Below, piece after piece: positions 17,149 to 25,408 of a stretch of DNA of 59,667 nucleotides. Made by a program: the position numbers and the translations under genes. Under the pieces are notes generated by a model. It ran no database searches. It worked only from the letters and a program-made list of their open reading frames with translations, and was not told the origin of the DNA. Positions within the stretch are counted from its first letter, which is position 1, and the number at the start of each line of letters is the position of its first letter. Source of the stretch: Desulfonatronovibrio magnus (GTDB lineage Bacteria; Desulfobacterota; Desulfovibrionia; Desulfovibrionales; Desulfonatronovibrionaceae); contig NZ_KN882179.1 of assembly GCF_000934755.1 (NCBI RefSeq), positions 85,620 through 145,286 on the forward strand. The letters are read 5' to 3'.

Positions 17149-18504
17149 CTAAAGGCTTTGAAGCTGGACATCCTGGGCATGGCTTAGCATTGGCACGTGG
17201 TGCTTTACGTTCCCCCAGTCAGGACTGCCTGCCACAGCAGCCCCGCTCAGGTCTATGAGCACCTGGTCAATAGACAGCATCTCAGGAACCTGGCTGAAGT
17301 CAGGGTCATTGTTGCCCAGGACCACTACTTGCGCATGATCCAGCACTCCGCTTATAGTAGTCACCATCAATCTTGAAATATGCGGAATTTTGTTGAGTAT
17401 ATAGTCCCTGTTTGCACCCATCAGGCTGGCAATGTTTACGTTTTTATCATACAGTTTAATAGAGAAACCCTTTCCAATCAGCCTTTCAATAATTTCCACC
17501 ACAGGGCTTTCCCGCAAATCGTCCGTTCCAGTCTTAAAGCTGAATCCCAGGATACCGACCCTCTTTTGGCCCAGGGCAAGTATGTCATTAAGTTTCCTGT
17601 CCACAAGAGCTTTATTGCTGGCAATAATATTGCTGATCACTGGAAGATCAAGATCCAGCGATCTGGCTTTGTAACAAAGAGCCCTCACATCCTTGGGAAG
17701 ACATGAACCTCCAAATGCGAAGCCCGGCTTCAGGTACGCAGAAGATATGTTCAGCTTGGTATCCATACAGAATTTTTCCATGACTTCATGCGGGTCCAGA
17801 TTCAGGCTCTGACAAATCGAACCGACTTCATTGGCAAAAACTATTTTAAGTGCATGCCAGACATTGTCTGTATACTTGATCATTTCAGCTGTTTCCAGAT
17901 CAACACGCACCATGGGTGCTGCAATGTTTTCATAAAGAAGCATAAGCTGTTCACCTGATGTAGAATCCATTTCTCCTATCACTGTTTTGGGAGGGTTGAA
18001 ATAATCATGAACAGCACTTCCTTCGCGCAGAAACTCAGGGTTCACGCATACTGCAAAATCTGTCTCTGCCTTTTTGCCTGAAAATTCTTCCAGAACAGGA
18101 ATAACCACTTTTCTCATGGAACCTGGAAGCATTGTGCTGCGAACTGTAACTACATGGTATTCCTCCTTATTCTTCAAAGCCATGCCTATTTGTCTGCACA
18201 CGGATTCTATATAACTCAAATCCAGGCTACCGTTAGCCATACTGGGAGTTCCTACACAGATTAAGGACAAATCAGTCTGTTGCACTGCAAGCTCCGCATC
18301 CTGAGTAGCGACTATCAGGCGATTGTTTACCCCATCGCTTATTAGTCGTCCAATATCCTTTTCAATAACCGGAGTCTGTCCATTATTAATCATATCAACC
18401 TTGACTTTGACAGGATCAACTCCCATTACCTCATGTCCTTCTCTGGCAAGACAACCCGCAGACACTGTTCCTACATAACCTAAGCCAAAAATACTGACTT
18501 TCAT
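17149..18504 (-). CDS. Nucleotide-sugar 6-dehydrogenase, AlgD-like (GDP-mannose or UDP-glucose)
   Basis: 451 residues. The NAD-binding site FGLGYVGTVSAGCLAREGHEV begins at residue 6. The catalytic Cys268 lies in FAFGGSCLPKDVRAL, and the lysine of MIKYTDNVWHALK is conserved. The sequence follows GDP-mannose 6-dehydrogenase (AlgD) closely from end to end, for example NGSLDLSYIESVCRQIG, VRSTMLPGS, VNPEFLREGSAVHDY and YILNKIPHISRLMV, so GDP-mannuronic acid is the favoured product; UDP-glucose dehydrogenase activity cannot be excluded by eye. It would provide uronic acid for the exopolysaccharide, in keeping with two heparinase/alginate-lyase-like proteins downstream. ATG 18504 has a good AGGAGA ribosome binding site. 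A decayed fragment of a relative lies at about 30945-31042. Confidence 0.9.
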   Translation of the reverse strand: MKVSIFGLGYVGTVSAGCLAREGHEVMGVDPVKVKVDMINNGQTPVIEKDIGRLISDGVNNRLIVATQDAELAVQQTDLSLICVGTPSMANGSLDLSYIESVCRQIGMALKNKEEYHVVTVRSTMLPGSMRKVVIPVLEEFSGKKAETDFAVCVNPEFLREGSAVHDYFNPPKTVIGEMDSTSGEQLMLLYENIAAPMVRVDLETAEMIKYTDNVWHALKIVFANEVGSICQSLNLDPHEVMEKFCMDTKLNISSAYLKPGFAFGGSCLPKDVRALCYKARSLDLDLPVISNIIASNKALVDRKLNDILALGQKRVGILGFSFKTGTDDLRESPVVEIIERLIGKGFSIKLYDKNVNIASLMGANRDYILNKIPHISRLMVTTISGVLDHAQVVVLGNNDPDFSQVPEMLSIDQVLIDLSGAAVAGSPDWGNVKHHVPMLSHAQDVQLQSL

Positions 18505-18524
18505 ACTATATCTCCTGTTGTTTG

Positions 18525-18987
18525 AATTAGTAACTTACTCCTGAAACCCAGTCACAAATAAAAGAAAACTTGAATCGCAAAGGAGCGAAGGACTCAAAGT
18601 TCAAGACAATAAAGAAGATATTTTTGAATACCGGGCATCGGTTTTCAAAAAGGCTGCCTTTTCATTTGCCGCCTGCCTTGTTAAACAGACGTAGTCTCCG
18701 TCGCAGGCGGGTTTAACTGGGTTCCCAAACAATGAAAAAAAACTCTTTCTTCCTTTGTGCCCTTTGCTTGCCCTGTTAAACAACGCTGAAATTGCTCCTG
18801 TGCAGCAGGGTTTGTCTAAGCGTTTTGAGCTTGCCCGGCCTGCCCCGTAAAACCGGGGTCCCCCCTGGGGTGTTTTACTGGGGTTGAATAGAGCTTCGGT
18901 CTACGGCAAAGCCGTATTCAACTGGCTAAATCTTGGAACGGGCGGTTAAAATATCTTTTCTGGGTTGTGTGCACAGCCCGCATTAGC
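18525..18987. repeat. Long interspersed repeat, copy 1 (uninterrupted target)
   Basis: Matches 55651-56136 over several blocks: TTACTCCTGAAACCC, CTTGAATCGCAAAG, GACAATAAAGAAGATATT, CCGTAAAACCGGGGTCCCCC, CTTCGGTCTACGGCAAAGCC and GGGCGGTTAAAATATCTTTT. This copy has about 115 extra bases in the middle (18623-18760), while the other carries a family 2 miniature element. It therefore shows the empty insertion site (GAAAACTTGAATCG). Confidence 0.8.
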
Positions 18988-19408
18988 TGCCACTTGCAAA
19001 TAGTATGCAACGTAAGCTTTTTTTTAACCTTTCAGGAAAAATCATCTGCTGTATTTTAATAGCCTGCTTAATGCAGGCTCCACTTCGATCCAGAAAATCC
19101 CCCTGAAATGACTGCTATTTTCTGCAAAATCTGTAAATAATTTTACCCTTAATAACTTGTCGAATAATTAACTGGCACAGTTCGCCAGGAAATTACTCAT
19201 TCTGAGCTCCAGTTTTTATGGAATATTGACTGAAAAAAGCGGACTTCTAACAGCTCAAGGCTATTCTGAAAGCTATACAAGTTTACCTGGCTGCCTTGTT
19301 CTAAAGTACTACAGCCGGTCATATCCACGACTGTTCCATGAAGTTTATCTCTTGCATGCCGCATTTACTGGTAGTGCTGTTTGAAATCTGTAAGGCACAA
19401 TATAAACA

Positions 19409-19424
19409 TGGCATTAAAATTTCA
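19409..19424 (+). promoter_or_regulatory. Candidate sigma-54-like promoter
   Basis: TGGCATT-AAAA-TTTCA, with the spacing of sigma-54 promoters and the same departure from consensus (TTTCA for TTGCA) as the site at 13430. Its start point would be near 19435, 59 bases before the rfbF copy. Confidence 0.3.
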
Positions 19425-19493
19425 TAAGAACTTTTGGACAATGGTTCCAATTTGATAATCTTTCTATTTTTTTAATACCTTAAGGAGTTTTTT

Positions 19494-20270
19494 ATGAAAG
19501 CAGTCATTTTAGCCGGTGGACTGGGAACCAGGATTTCAGAAGAAACAGCCGTCAAACCCAAACCTATGATGGAGATAGGAGGCATGCCCATCCTATGGCA
19601 TATCATGAAAATATATTCTGCTCATGGAGTAAATGAATTCATTATTTGCTGCGGGTATAAGGGTGGAGCACTTAAAAATTTTTTTGAAGAATATTTTATA
19701 ATGCGCTCTGATGTAACCTTTAATCTCAAAAAAAACAGGATGCGCATTCATAGAAACAATATTGAGCCGTGGGTAGTCACCCTTGTGGATACAGGACTAA
19801 ACACTATGAAGGGAGGAAGAATGCTCAGGATCAAAGATCATCTTGAAGGTGAAACTTTTTTTATGACTTATGGCGATGGTTTAAGCAATGTTAATATCAC
19901 AGCACTTCTGAAATTTCACAAAGAACAAGATGTTCTTGCCACCCTCACTGCAGTCCAGCCCCCTGGACGTTTTGGCGCATTCAGGCTTGGTGATAAGCAG
20001 AATATTATTACTGAATTTAAAGAAAAACCAAATGGAGACGCAGCATGGGTTAATGGAGGTTTTTTTGTACTTGAACCGCAATGCCTGGATTACATTAGCG
20101 GAGATGAAACAGACTGGGAAAATGAACCTATGGAAAACCTGGCAAAAGACTCAAACTTAGCCGCATTCAGACATGAAGGCTTCTGGCAGCCCATGGATAC
20201 TCTTAGAGACAAATACTACCTTGAAAATCTTTGGTCCAAAGGCAATGCTCCCTGGAAGGTATGGTCATGA
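19494..20270 (+). CDS. rfbF: Glucose-1-phosphate cytidylyltransferase, second copy
   Basis: 258 residues, same length as the copy at 6080-6856 and identical to it over most positions, including the LAGGLGTR signature and the C-terminal GFWQPMDTLRDK. Function is CDP-glucose synthesis. ATG 19494 has an AAGGAG ribosome binding site. No rfbG follows: the stop overlaps an ATG in the ATGA arrangement used at the rfbF-rfbG junction of the other operon, but the frame closes after 12 codons (MNPDDVSSDVFF). It therefore looks like the surviving part of a duplicated rfbFG pair. The only dehydratase available to use its product is encoded at 4872-6083. Confidence 0.93.
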   Translation: MKAVILAGGLGTRISEETAVKPKPMMEIGGMPILWHIMKIYSAHGVNEFIICCGYKGGALKNFFEEYFIMRSDVTFNLKKNRMRIHRNNIEPWVVTLVDTGLNTMKGGRMLRIKDHLEGETFFMTYGDGLSNVNITALLKFHKEQDVLATLTAVQPPGRFGAFRLGDKQNIITEFKEKPNGDAAWVNGGFFVLEPQCLDYISGDETDWENEPMENLAKDSNLAAFRHEGFWQPMDTLRDKYYLENLWSKGNAPWKVWS

Positions 20271-20364
20271 ATCCTGATGATGTCAGTTCGGATGTTTTCT
20301 TCTGAACCTAACAGAATATTCTGCAAACTAAAAAGGTAATTAATAGTTACATCAATAAAATATT

Positions 20365-22281
20365 ATGAAAACAACACGCAAAATACTTTTCCTTCTCAAC
20401 CCCAGAGAACGTCGGCGAGGGACACTGGTGCTTGTCATGGTAATTACCATGTCGATTTTAGAAACAATTGGTGTAGCTTCGATCATGCCATTCCTAAGTG
20501 TGCTGGGCAATCCCGATATTGTTCACACCAACCAGTTACTATCCAATGTCTATTATGGCCTGAAGTTTGATTCCGTAGATACTTTCCTCATAATCTTGGG
20601 TGCCAGCGCCTTCATGGTAATTATTTTCTCATCCATATTTCGCATTTTAACTCACTACATCATGAATCGCTTCGCTCAAATGCGGCGACATAGCATAGGC
20701 AAACGTCTGCTTGAAACTTACTTACGCCAACCTTACTGGTTCTTTCTGGACAGACACAGCGGAGATTTGGCAAAAAATATCCTCTCAGAAGTAGACCAGG
20801 TCATCGGCAACATGTTTCAGCCGGGAATGCTGATGCTCGCTTACAGCGTGATTATTCTGGGCATAGTTGGAATGCTTATGTTCATAAGCCCGCTAATGAC
20901 CACCTTAGTTATCCTGTTCATAGGCGGGATATACCTGATTATCTATCTCTCTGTACGCGGCATATTGGCCAGAAGTGGATTGGACAGAGCCAAAGCCAAC
21001 CAGGAACGCTTCACAGCTGCCAGCGAAGCCTTGGGCGGGATCAAAGACATTAAGCTTCTGGGCCGTGAGCATGCCTATCTGTCCAGATTTAGCGGGCCAT
21101 CCATCCGCCAGGCTAAGCATCAAGCCACTAACCTGACAATCAGTAAAGTTCCCAAGTTTGCCATCGAGGCAGTGGCCTTTGGCGGCATAGTCGCCCTGGT
21201 TTTGGCGCTCTTAGCTGCTCAGGGCGGGGCGACTGGAGATGCCTTAGGAGAAATTCTCCCCATGCTGGGCCTTTTTGCCTTTGCTGCTTATAAAACCTTG
21301 CCTGCAGCCCAGCACATTTTCCAGGGCTTTGCTCAACTGCGTTTCGGCATGGCTGCTTTGGATTCAATATGTGATGATCTTTATCAGCGAACGGCCTTGG
21401 TCGAGATATATAAAAAGGCTCCCCAGCCCCTGATCCCCTTGGATAAAATTATTCTCAGGGAGCTTACTTACACCTATCCCAATGCAGCCAAGCCTGCACT
21501 GAAAGACATTAACTTAACTATCCCTGCTGGTACATCAGTGGGCCTGGTCGGTTCCACAGGAGCAGGCAAAACCACTTTGGTGGATGTTCTGCTGGGACTT
21601 CTCAAGCCCCAGCAGGGCGAGTTATACGTCGATAATAATCCAATATTTGGAAACGAACATGCAAAACTCAAGCGCCAGGTCTTCATGCCCTGTGACTGCT
21701 CCAAGAAGCAGCACAGAAGGGCCCTTTTGACAGACAGGGGTTTCACCGAGTCTGCACACTCTAAGCTTAGATCCTGGCAACAGGCCCTTGGGTACGTTCC
21801 CCAGAATATCTTTCTGACTGACACTTCAATAGCTGAAAATATCGCCTTGGGCATAGCACAGGAAAACTTAGACATGGATCAGGTAAAAAAATGCGCACGC
21901 TTGGCCCAGGTGCACGATTTCATAATTAATGAACTATCTTGCGGATATGATACTCTGGTGGGTGAACGCGGAATACGTCTTTCTGGCGGACAACGCCAGC
22001 GCATAGGCATCGCACGCGCCCTGTACCACGACCCTCAGGTGCTGGTATTCGACGAAGCGACTTCCGCCCTGGATACTGTTACTGAGCGAGCAGTAATGCA
22101 GGCCATCGAACATATGCAGGGGACGCGGACCATCATTATTATAGCCCACCGCATGAGCACAGTTAAAAACTGCGATCAAATCTGTGTCCTGGAACATGGT
22201 AGCCTGGCTGCCCAGGGAACATATTGGCATCTGCTCAATAATAGTAATGACTTTCAAAAAATGGTAGCAGTAAACCAATAG
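20365..22281 (+). CDS. ABC transporter with fused membrane and ATPase domains (PglK/MsbA-like flippase)
   Basis: 638 residues. The membrane domain (about 1-330, six helices) begins with the PglK-like signature MSILETIGVASIMPFLSVLGNP. The ATPase has Walker A GSTGAGKTT (from residue 396), signature LSGGQRQR (from about 539), Walker B VLVFDEATSALD (Asp563, Glu564) and the H-loop IIAHRMST. PglK-type exporters flip lipid-linked oligosaccharides, so this may do the job of Wzx, which is absent from the window. Between Walker A and the Q-loop (YVPQ) there are about 35 extra residues (432-466, AKLKRQVFMPCDCSKKQHRR...), encoded by a stretch with a strong hairpin at 21690-21716; relatives pass directly from NEH to LRSWQ. 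If tolerated, this insert extends a surface loop. No ribosome binding site is obvious before ATG 20365. Confidence 0.9.
   Translation: MKTTRKILFLLNPRERRRGTLVLVMVITMSILETIGVASIMPFLSVLGNPDIVHTNQLLSNVYYGLKFDSVDTFLIILGASAFMVIIFSSIFRILTHYIMNRFAQMRRHSIGKRLLETYLRQPYWFFLDRHSGDLAKNILSEVDQVIGNMFQPGMLMLAYSVIILGIVGMLMFISPLMTTLVILFIGGIYLIIYLSVRGILARSGLDRAKANQERFTAASEALGGIKDIKLLGREHAYLSRFSGPSIRQAKHQATNLTISKVPKFAIEAVAFGGIVALVLALLAAQGGATGDALGEILPMLGLFAFAAYKTLPAAQHIFQGFAQLRFGMAALDSICDDLYQRTALVEIYKKAPQPLIPLDKIILRELTYTYPNAAKPALKDINLTIPAGTSVGLVGSTGAGKTTLVDVLLGLLKPQQGELYVDNNPIFGNEHAKLKRQVFMPCDCSKKQHRRALLTDRGFTESAHSKLRSWQQALGYVPQNIFLTDTSIAENIALGIAQENLDMDQVKKCARLAQVHDFIINELSCGYDTLVGERGIRLSGGQRQRIGIARALYHDPQVLVFDEATSALDTVTERAVMQAIEHMQGTRTIIIIAHRMSTVKNCDQICVLEHGSLAAQGTYWHLLNNSNDFQKMVAVNQ
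21690..21716. repeat. Hairpin inside the ABC transporter insert
   Basis: CTGTGACTGCT (21690-21700) pairs with AGCAGCACAG (21707-21716), ten base pairs with one bulged A and a six-base loop. It lies in the in-frame extra segment between Walker A and the Q-loop, as expected for a small palindromic element captured by a coding sequence. Confidence 0.55.
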
Positions 22282-22337
22282 GTGTTTCAACAAATGATAT
22301 ATAAGCCCTATATTAAGCAAATAAACGATAAAGAACA

Positions 22338-22518
22338 GGGAGCATTAAGCGTTTCTGAAAGCTTTAAAGTTGAGCTGTATGTCATAGCTATTTTGGGGTT
22401 AAAACCAGAATGTGACAGCTTGGCACCGCTCCCTGCCCGGAGGCATAAAACCCCGAGGGGGACTGTCACTTGCTTCCGAACAGTCCACAATTGACTTTTA
22501 GAAATGCGCAATGCTCCC
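22338..22518. mobile_element. Family 1 miniature element with perfect 8-bp target duplication
   Basis: 181 bp. Inverted ends: GGGAGCATTAAGCGTTTCTG and GAAATGCGCAATGCTCCC. The direct repeat AAAGAACA abuts both sides (22330-22337 and 22519-22526). Interior shares TTTTGGGGTTAAAACCAG and CTCCCTGCCCGGAGGC with other copies. No coding capacity for a transposase. It lies between the ABC transporter and acetyltransferase genes. Confidence 0.92.
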
Positions 22519-22758
22519 AAAGAACAACCTGGAACTTAAACAATGGAATCACAATAACAGGCTGTACAGGGTTGGGAGCTGAAGTTACTGTTTAAGTAAT
22601 AAAAATATAATCATAACATAATGACCATTTATAAATCAAGAAAGGATGACCATAACCATTGAAAAATTGTGGTAGTGGAAGTCGCGCTTTGGGCATTATT
22701 TAGGCTTAGGCACCTGATGGATAAACTTTGAACAGATGCACACTTCAAAGGAAAAGTA

Positions 22759-23409
22759 ATGAATACAACTAATGCATACCTGAAAAAAATGAAAATAGCA
22801 AAATATTTACAAAAAATTTTTCTATTATTAAAAACAGGAAGCACAATTAAATTTGCTAACAAACCAATAAATCTAACTATAAAAAAACCAATAAATCTGG
22901 CCAATTCCGAAAGAATCTTTATCGGAGATAATGTAAATTTTGGACGAGGATGCACACTTTACGCAATAACAAATTATCCAACTCAAAAAATGAGTTCATC
23001 TAAATATAAACAAAAAATACAGATATTTAATCCCCTGCTAAAAATTGGCAACAACGTTACAGCGACAAGCAATGTGATGATTTCAGCAGTGAAAGAGATA
23101 ATTATTGAGGATGATGTTATGCTCGCATCTAATATTTTTATTGGTGACCATCAGCATGGATATGATAATCCATATATACCATATAAATACCAACCAATAT
23201 TCAGGATTGAACCAATAAAAATAAAAAAAGGGTGCTGGATCGGAAATAATTGTATTATTATGCCTGGCGTTACGATTGGAAAATACTCAATAATTGGTGC
23301 TAACAGTGTTGTAACTTATAGTATACCTGATCAATCTATAGCCTATGGCAGTCCTGCAAAAGTGATAAAGCGATGGGACGAGATGAAAAAAAAATGGATG
23401 GTGAAATAA
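22759..23409 (+). CDS. Hexapeptide-repeat acyltransferase (sugar O-acetyltransferase-like)
   Basis: 216 residues. Left-handed beta-helix hexapeptide repeats run from about residue 50 to 205 (IFIGDNVNFGRGCTL, LKIGNNVTATSNVMI, IIIEDDVMLASNIFIGDH, GCWIGNNCIIMPGVTIGKYSIIGANSVV, ending GSPAKVI). HQHGYDNPYIPY is the loop that carries the catalytic-type His in this family (WbbJ/maltose acetyltransferase-like). It probably O-acetylates a sugar of the repeat unit using acetyl-CoA in the cytoplasm. The ATG has an AAAGGA ribosome binding site. It opens a tightly packed, strongly AT-rich run of genes (22759-26773) whose base composition differs from that of the genes around it, suggesting a separate origin. 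Confidence 0.87.
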   Translation: MNTTNAYLKKMKIAKYLQKIFLLLKTGSTIKFANKPINLTIKKPINLANSERIFIGDNVNFGRGCTLYAITNYPTQKMSSSKYKQKIQIFNPLLKIGNNVTATSNVMISAVKEIIIEDDVMLASNIFIGDHQHGYDNPYIPYKYQPIFRIEPIKIKKGCWIGNNCIIMPGVTIGKYSIIGANSVVTYSIPDQSIAYGSPAKVIKRWDEMKKKWMVK

Positions 23410-23410
23410 G

Positions 23411-24421
23411 ATGCTCAGTGATAAACCATTAGTCAGTATATTTACACCAGCATATAATTCAGAAAAATATATCTCTGAATGCATAGAAAGCGTTCTGATG
23501 CAAACATATGAAAACTGGGAATATACAATTGTCGATAATTGCAGCACTGATAATACTAAAAAAATAATCACAGAATATGTAAAAAAGGATAACAGGATTA
23601 AATTATATTCAAATAAATATTTTTTACCACAAATAAAAAACTGGAATAATGGATTAAAAAAAATAAATTTAGATAGCAAGTACTGTAAGGTTTTACATGC
23701 AGATGACTGGCTTTTCCCTGAATGTATAGAAATGATGGTAAAGGTTGGCGAAGGCAATACCAATGTTGGAATCATTAGTGCATATCGACTTGAAGAAGAC
23801 AGAGTCACACTTAAAGGGTTAAGATACGACACAAATGTATTCAAAGGGCATGAAATATGCAGAAAACATTTACTCTCTGAAATTTTTGTTTTTGGTTCAC
23901 CAACTGCGTTACTGATAAGAACAGATATAATAAAAAAATACAATTGCTTATACGATGAGGATGAAGTTCATGCTGATACATTTGCATGCTTAAAGATTCT
24001 TAAGGAATGGGACTTTGGTTTTGTACATCAGGTACTTACTTACACCAGAAGACATAACGAATCTGTTAGCAGTCATGTAAATCTATTTGATACAAAAGTC
24101 CTTGAAAGAATCAGAGCACTTGAAAAATTTGGTCAGTATTACCTAAGACCAAATGTACTGCAATATCATAAAACTAAAAGGTTACGAGGCTACCATAGGC
24201 TTCTGGCTAGAAGATTTTTTGAGTTAAGACCTCTTGATTATTGGAAATACCACCACAATGAACTTAACAGTATAGGATTAAGAGTTAACTGGGCTTTTGT
24301 GGGTATGTTAATCGCATTGCAGATATTTAGACCTATAGACACTTTTCCGCACATACGCAAAGGATGTGATAAAATATATCTCAAGCTCAAAAAAACAATA
24401 AAACCAAGAGTGTGGCATTAA
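23411..24421 (+). CDS. Glycosyltransferase family 2 protein
   Basis: 336 residues. GT-A fold at the N-terminus: VSIFTPAYNSEKYISECIESVLMQTYENWEYTIVDNCSTDNT, then the metal-binding-type HADDWL motif near residue 98. The remaining 200 residues are helical and end in a basic tail. It begins one base after the acetyltransferase stop, so the two are surely co-transcribed. It is expected to add a sugar to the lipid-linked repeat unit at the cytoplasmic face; donor and linkage cannot be read from the sequence. AT-rich like its neighbours. Confidence 0.88.
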   Translation: MLSDKPLVSIFTPAYNSEKYISECIESVLMQTYENWEYTIVDNCSTDNTKKIITEYVKKDNRIKLYSNKYFLPQIKNWNNGLKKINLDSKYCKVLHADDWLFPECIEMMVKVGEGNTNVGIISAYRLEEDRVTLKGLRYDTNVFKGHEICRKHLLSEIFVFGSPTALLIRTDIIKKYNCLYDEDEVHADTFACLKILKEWDFGFVHQVLTYTRRHNESVSSHVNLFDTKVLERIRALEKFGQYYLRPNVLQYHKTKRLRGYHRLLARRFFELRPLDYWKYHHNELNSIGLRVNWAFVGMLIALQIFRPIDTFPHIRKGCDKIYLKLKKTIKPRVWH

Positions 24422-24454
24422 TACAATAATAAAAAATGGTAAAAATATAATACT

Positions 24455-25378
24455 ATGTCAAACAACAATTTAGTTTCATGTATTATCACTACATATAATA
24501 GGTCAAACATTGTAATGGATGCTATAGAAAGCATCCTATGGCAAACCTATAAAAACTGGGAACTACTTATTGTAGATGACCAATCAACTGACAATACATG
24601 GGAAGTTATCAGGAAATATGAAAATAAAGACAGTCGCGTGCGATGTCTTAAAAATCCTAACAAAGGTGCCAACTTTGCTCGCAATTTAGGCATTGCCAAT
24701 GCTGCGGGAAAGTACATTGCCTTTCTTGATGATGACGATATAAGCATGCAACATAGATTTGAGAGTCAGTATAATGCTATGCGCAATAGTGGTGCAAGAT
24801 TCATTGTATCTTGGTATGAAATCAGGGACAGATCAAACGGAAAATTAATAAAAGTTGATAAGAAGGTACATAAAAGCTCAGAAGTAGGTTTTCCAAGCCG
24901 CTGGATGATTGAAAAGAGTTTACTTGAAGAAGTTGGGGGATTTAACCCAATAATGGTAGCAATGCAGGAAATCGAGTTGAGTTTTCGTTTGGCTCAAAAA
25001 TATACTTTTGCCCATCATCATGAAGTTGTCTCTGTTATATATAACACTCCGGATTCTACTAGCAGCAACGATAAAGCAATTTTTGGAAAACTGCAATTAC
25101 TGGATGAAGTAGGTAGTTTTATGCTGCCCGTTGAACGTGCTAACTGGAACTTACTGATTGCGTTGGACTTCTATAAAAAAGGCAACATAAAAAATGCAAA
25201 AAAGCACTTTAAGCATGCTGCCCATTTAAATTCAAACATTGTTACGAATGTTATATATTATTATTTTTTAATTATAAATCATAGCAAATCGATTTTATTT
25301 AAAAAATTAAATTGCAAAATTATAAAATATTTGAACCAAATATTTACACCATACTCAGTAAACCATAATATAGTTTAG
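24455..25378 (+). CDS. Glycosyltransferase family 2 protein
   Basis: 307 residues. GT-A fold with VSCIITTYNRSNIVMDAIESILWQTYKNWELLIVDDQSTDNTW and the acidic metal site LDDDDIS near residue 95; FNPIMVAMQEIELSFRLAQKY provides the acidic residue expected for an inverting enzyme. The C-terminal third is Lys/Asn-rich and helical. It lies 33 bp after the preceding glycosyltransferase, in the same AT-rich cluster. Role is sugar transfer to the growing repeat unit; specificity unknown. Confidence 0.88.
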   Translation: MSNNNLVSCIITTYNRSNIVMDAIESILWQTYKNWELLIVDDQSTDNTWEVIRKYENKDSRVRCLKNPNKGANFARNLGIANAAGKYIAFLDDDDISMQHRFESQYNAMRNSGARFIVSWYEIRDRSNGKLIKVDKKVHKSSEVGFPSRWMIEKSLLEEVGGFNPIMVAMQEIELSFRLAQKYTFAHHHEVVSVIYNTPDSTSSNDKAIFGKLQLLDEVGSFMLPVERANWNLLIALDFYKKGNIKNAKKHFKHAAHLNSNIVTNVIYYYFLIINHSKSILFKKLNCKIIKYLNQIFTPYSVNHNIV

Positions 25379-25408
25379 TAATATTTCGATACTAATAAAT
25401 ACAAAATA

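Larger units (their letters stand above)
18505..19493. other. Repeat-bearing gap between divergent genes
   Basis: Nearly 1 kb between the dehydrogenase and the second rfbF. It contains one copy of a long interspersed repeat (18525-18987), then AT-rich unique sequence with the sigma-54-like site at 19409. No gene is supported. Confidence 0.7.

Noticed and set aside
23287-23943. 218-codon open frame antisense to the acetyltransferase and GT2 genes
   Set aside because: It is a shadow in AT-rich DNA; the plus-strand genes have hallmark motifs.
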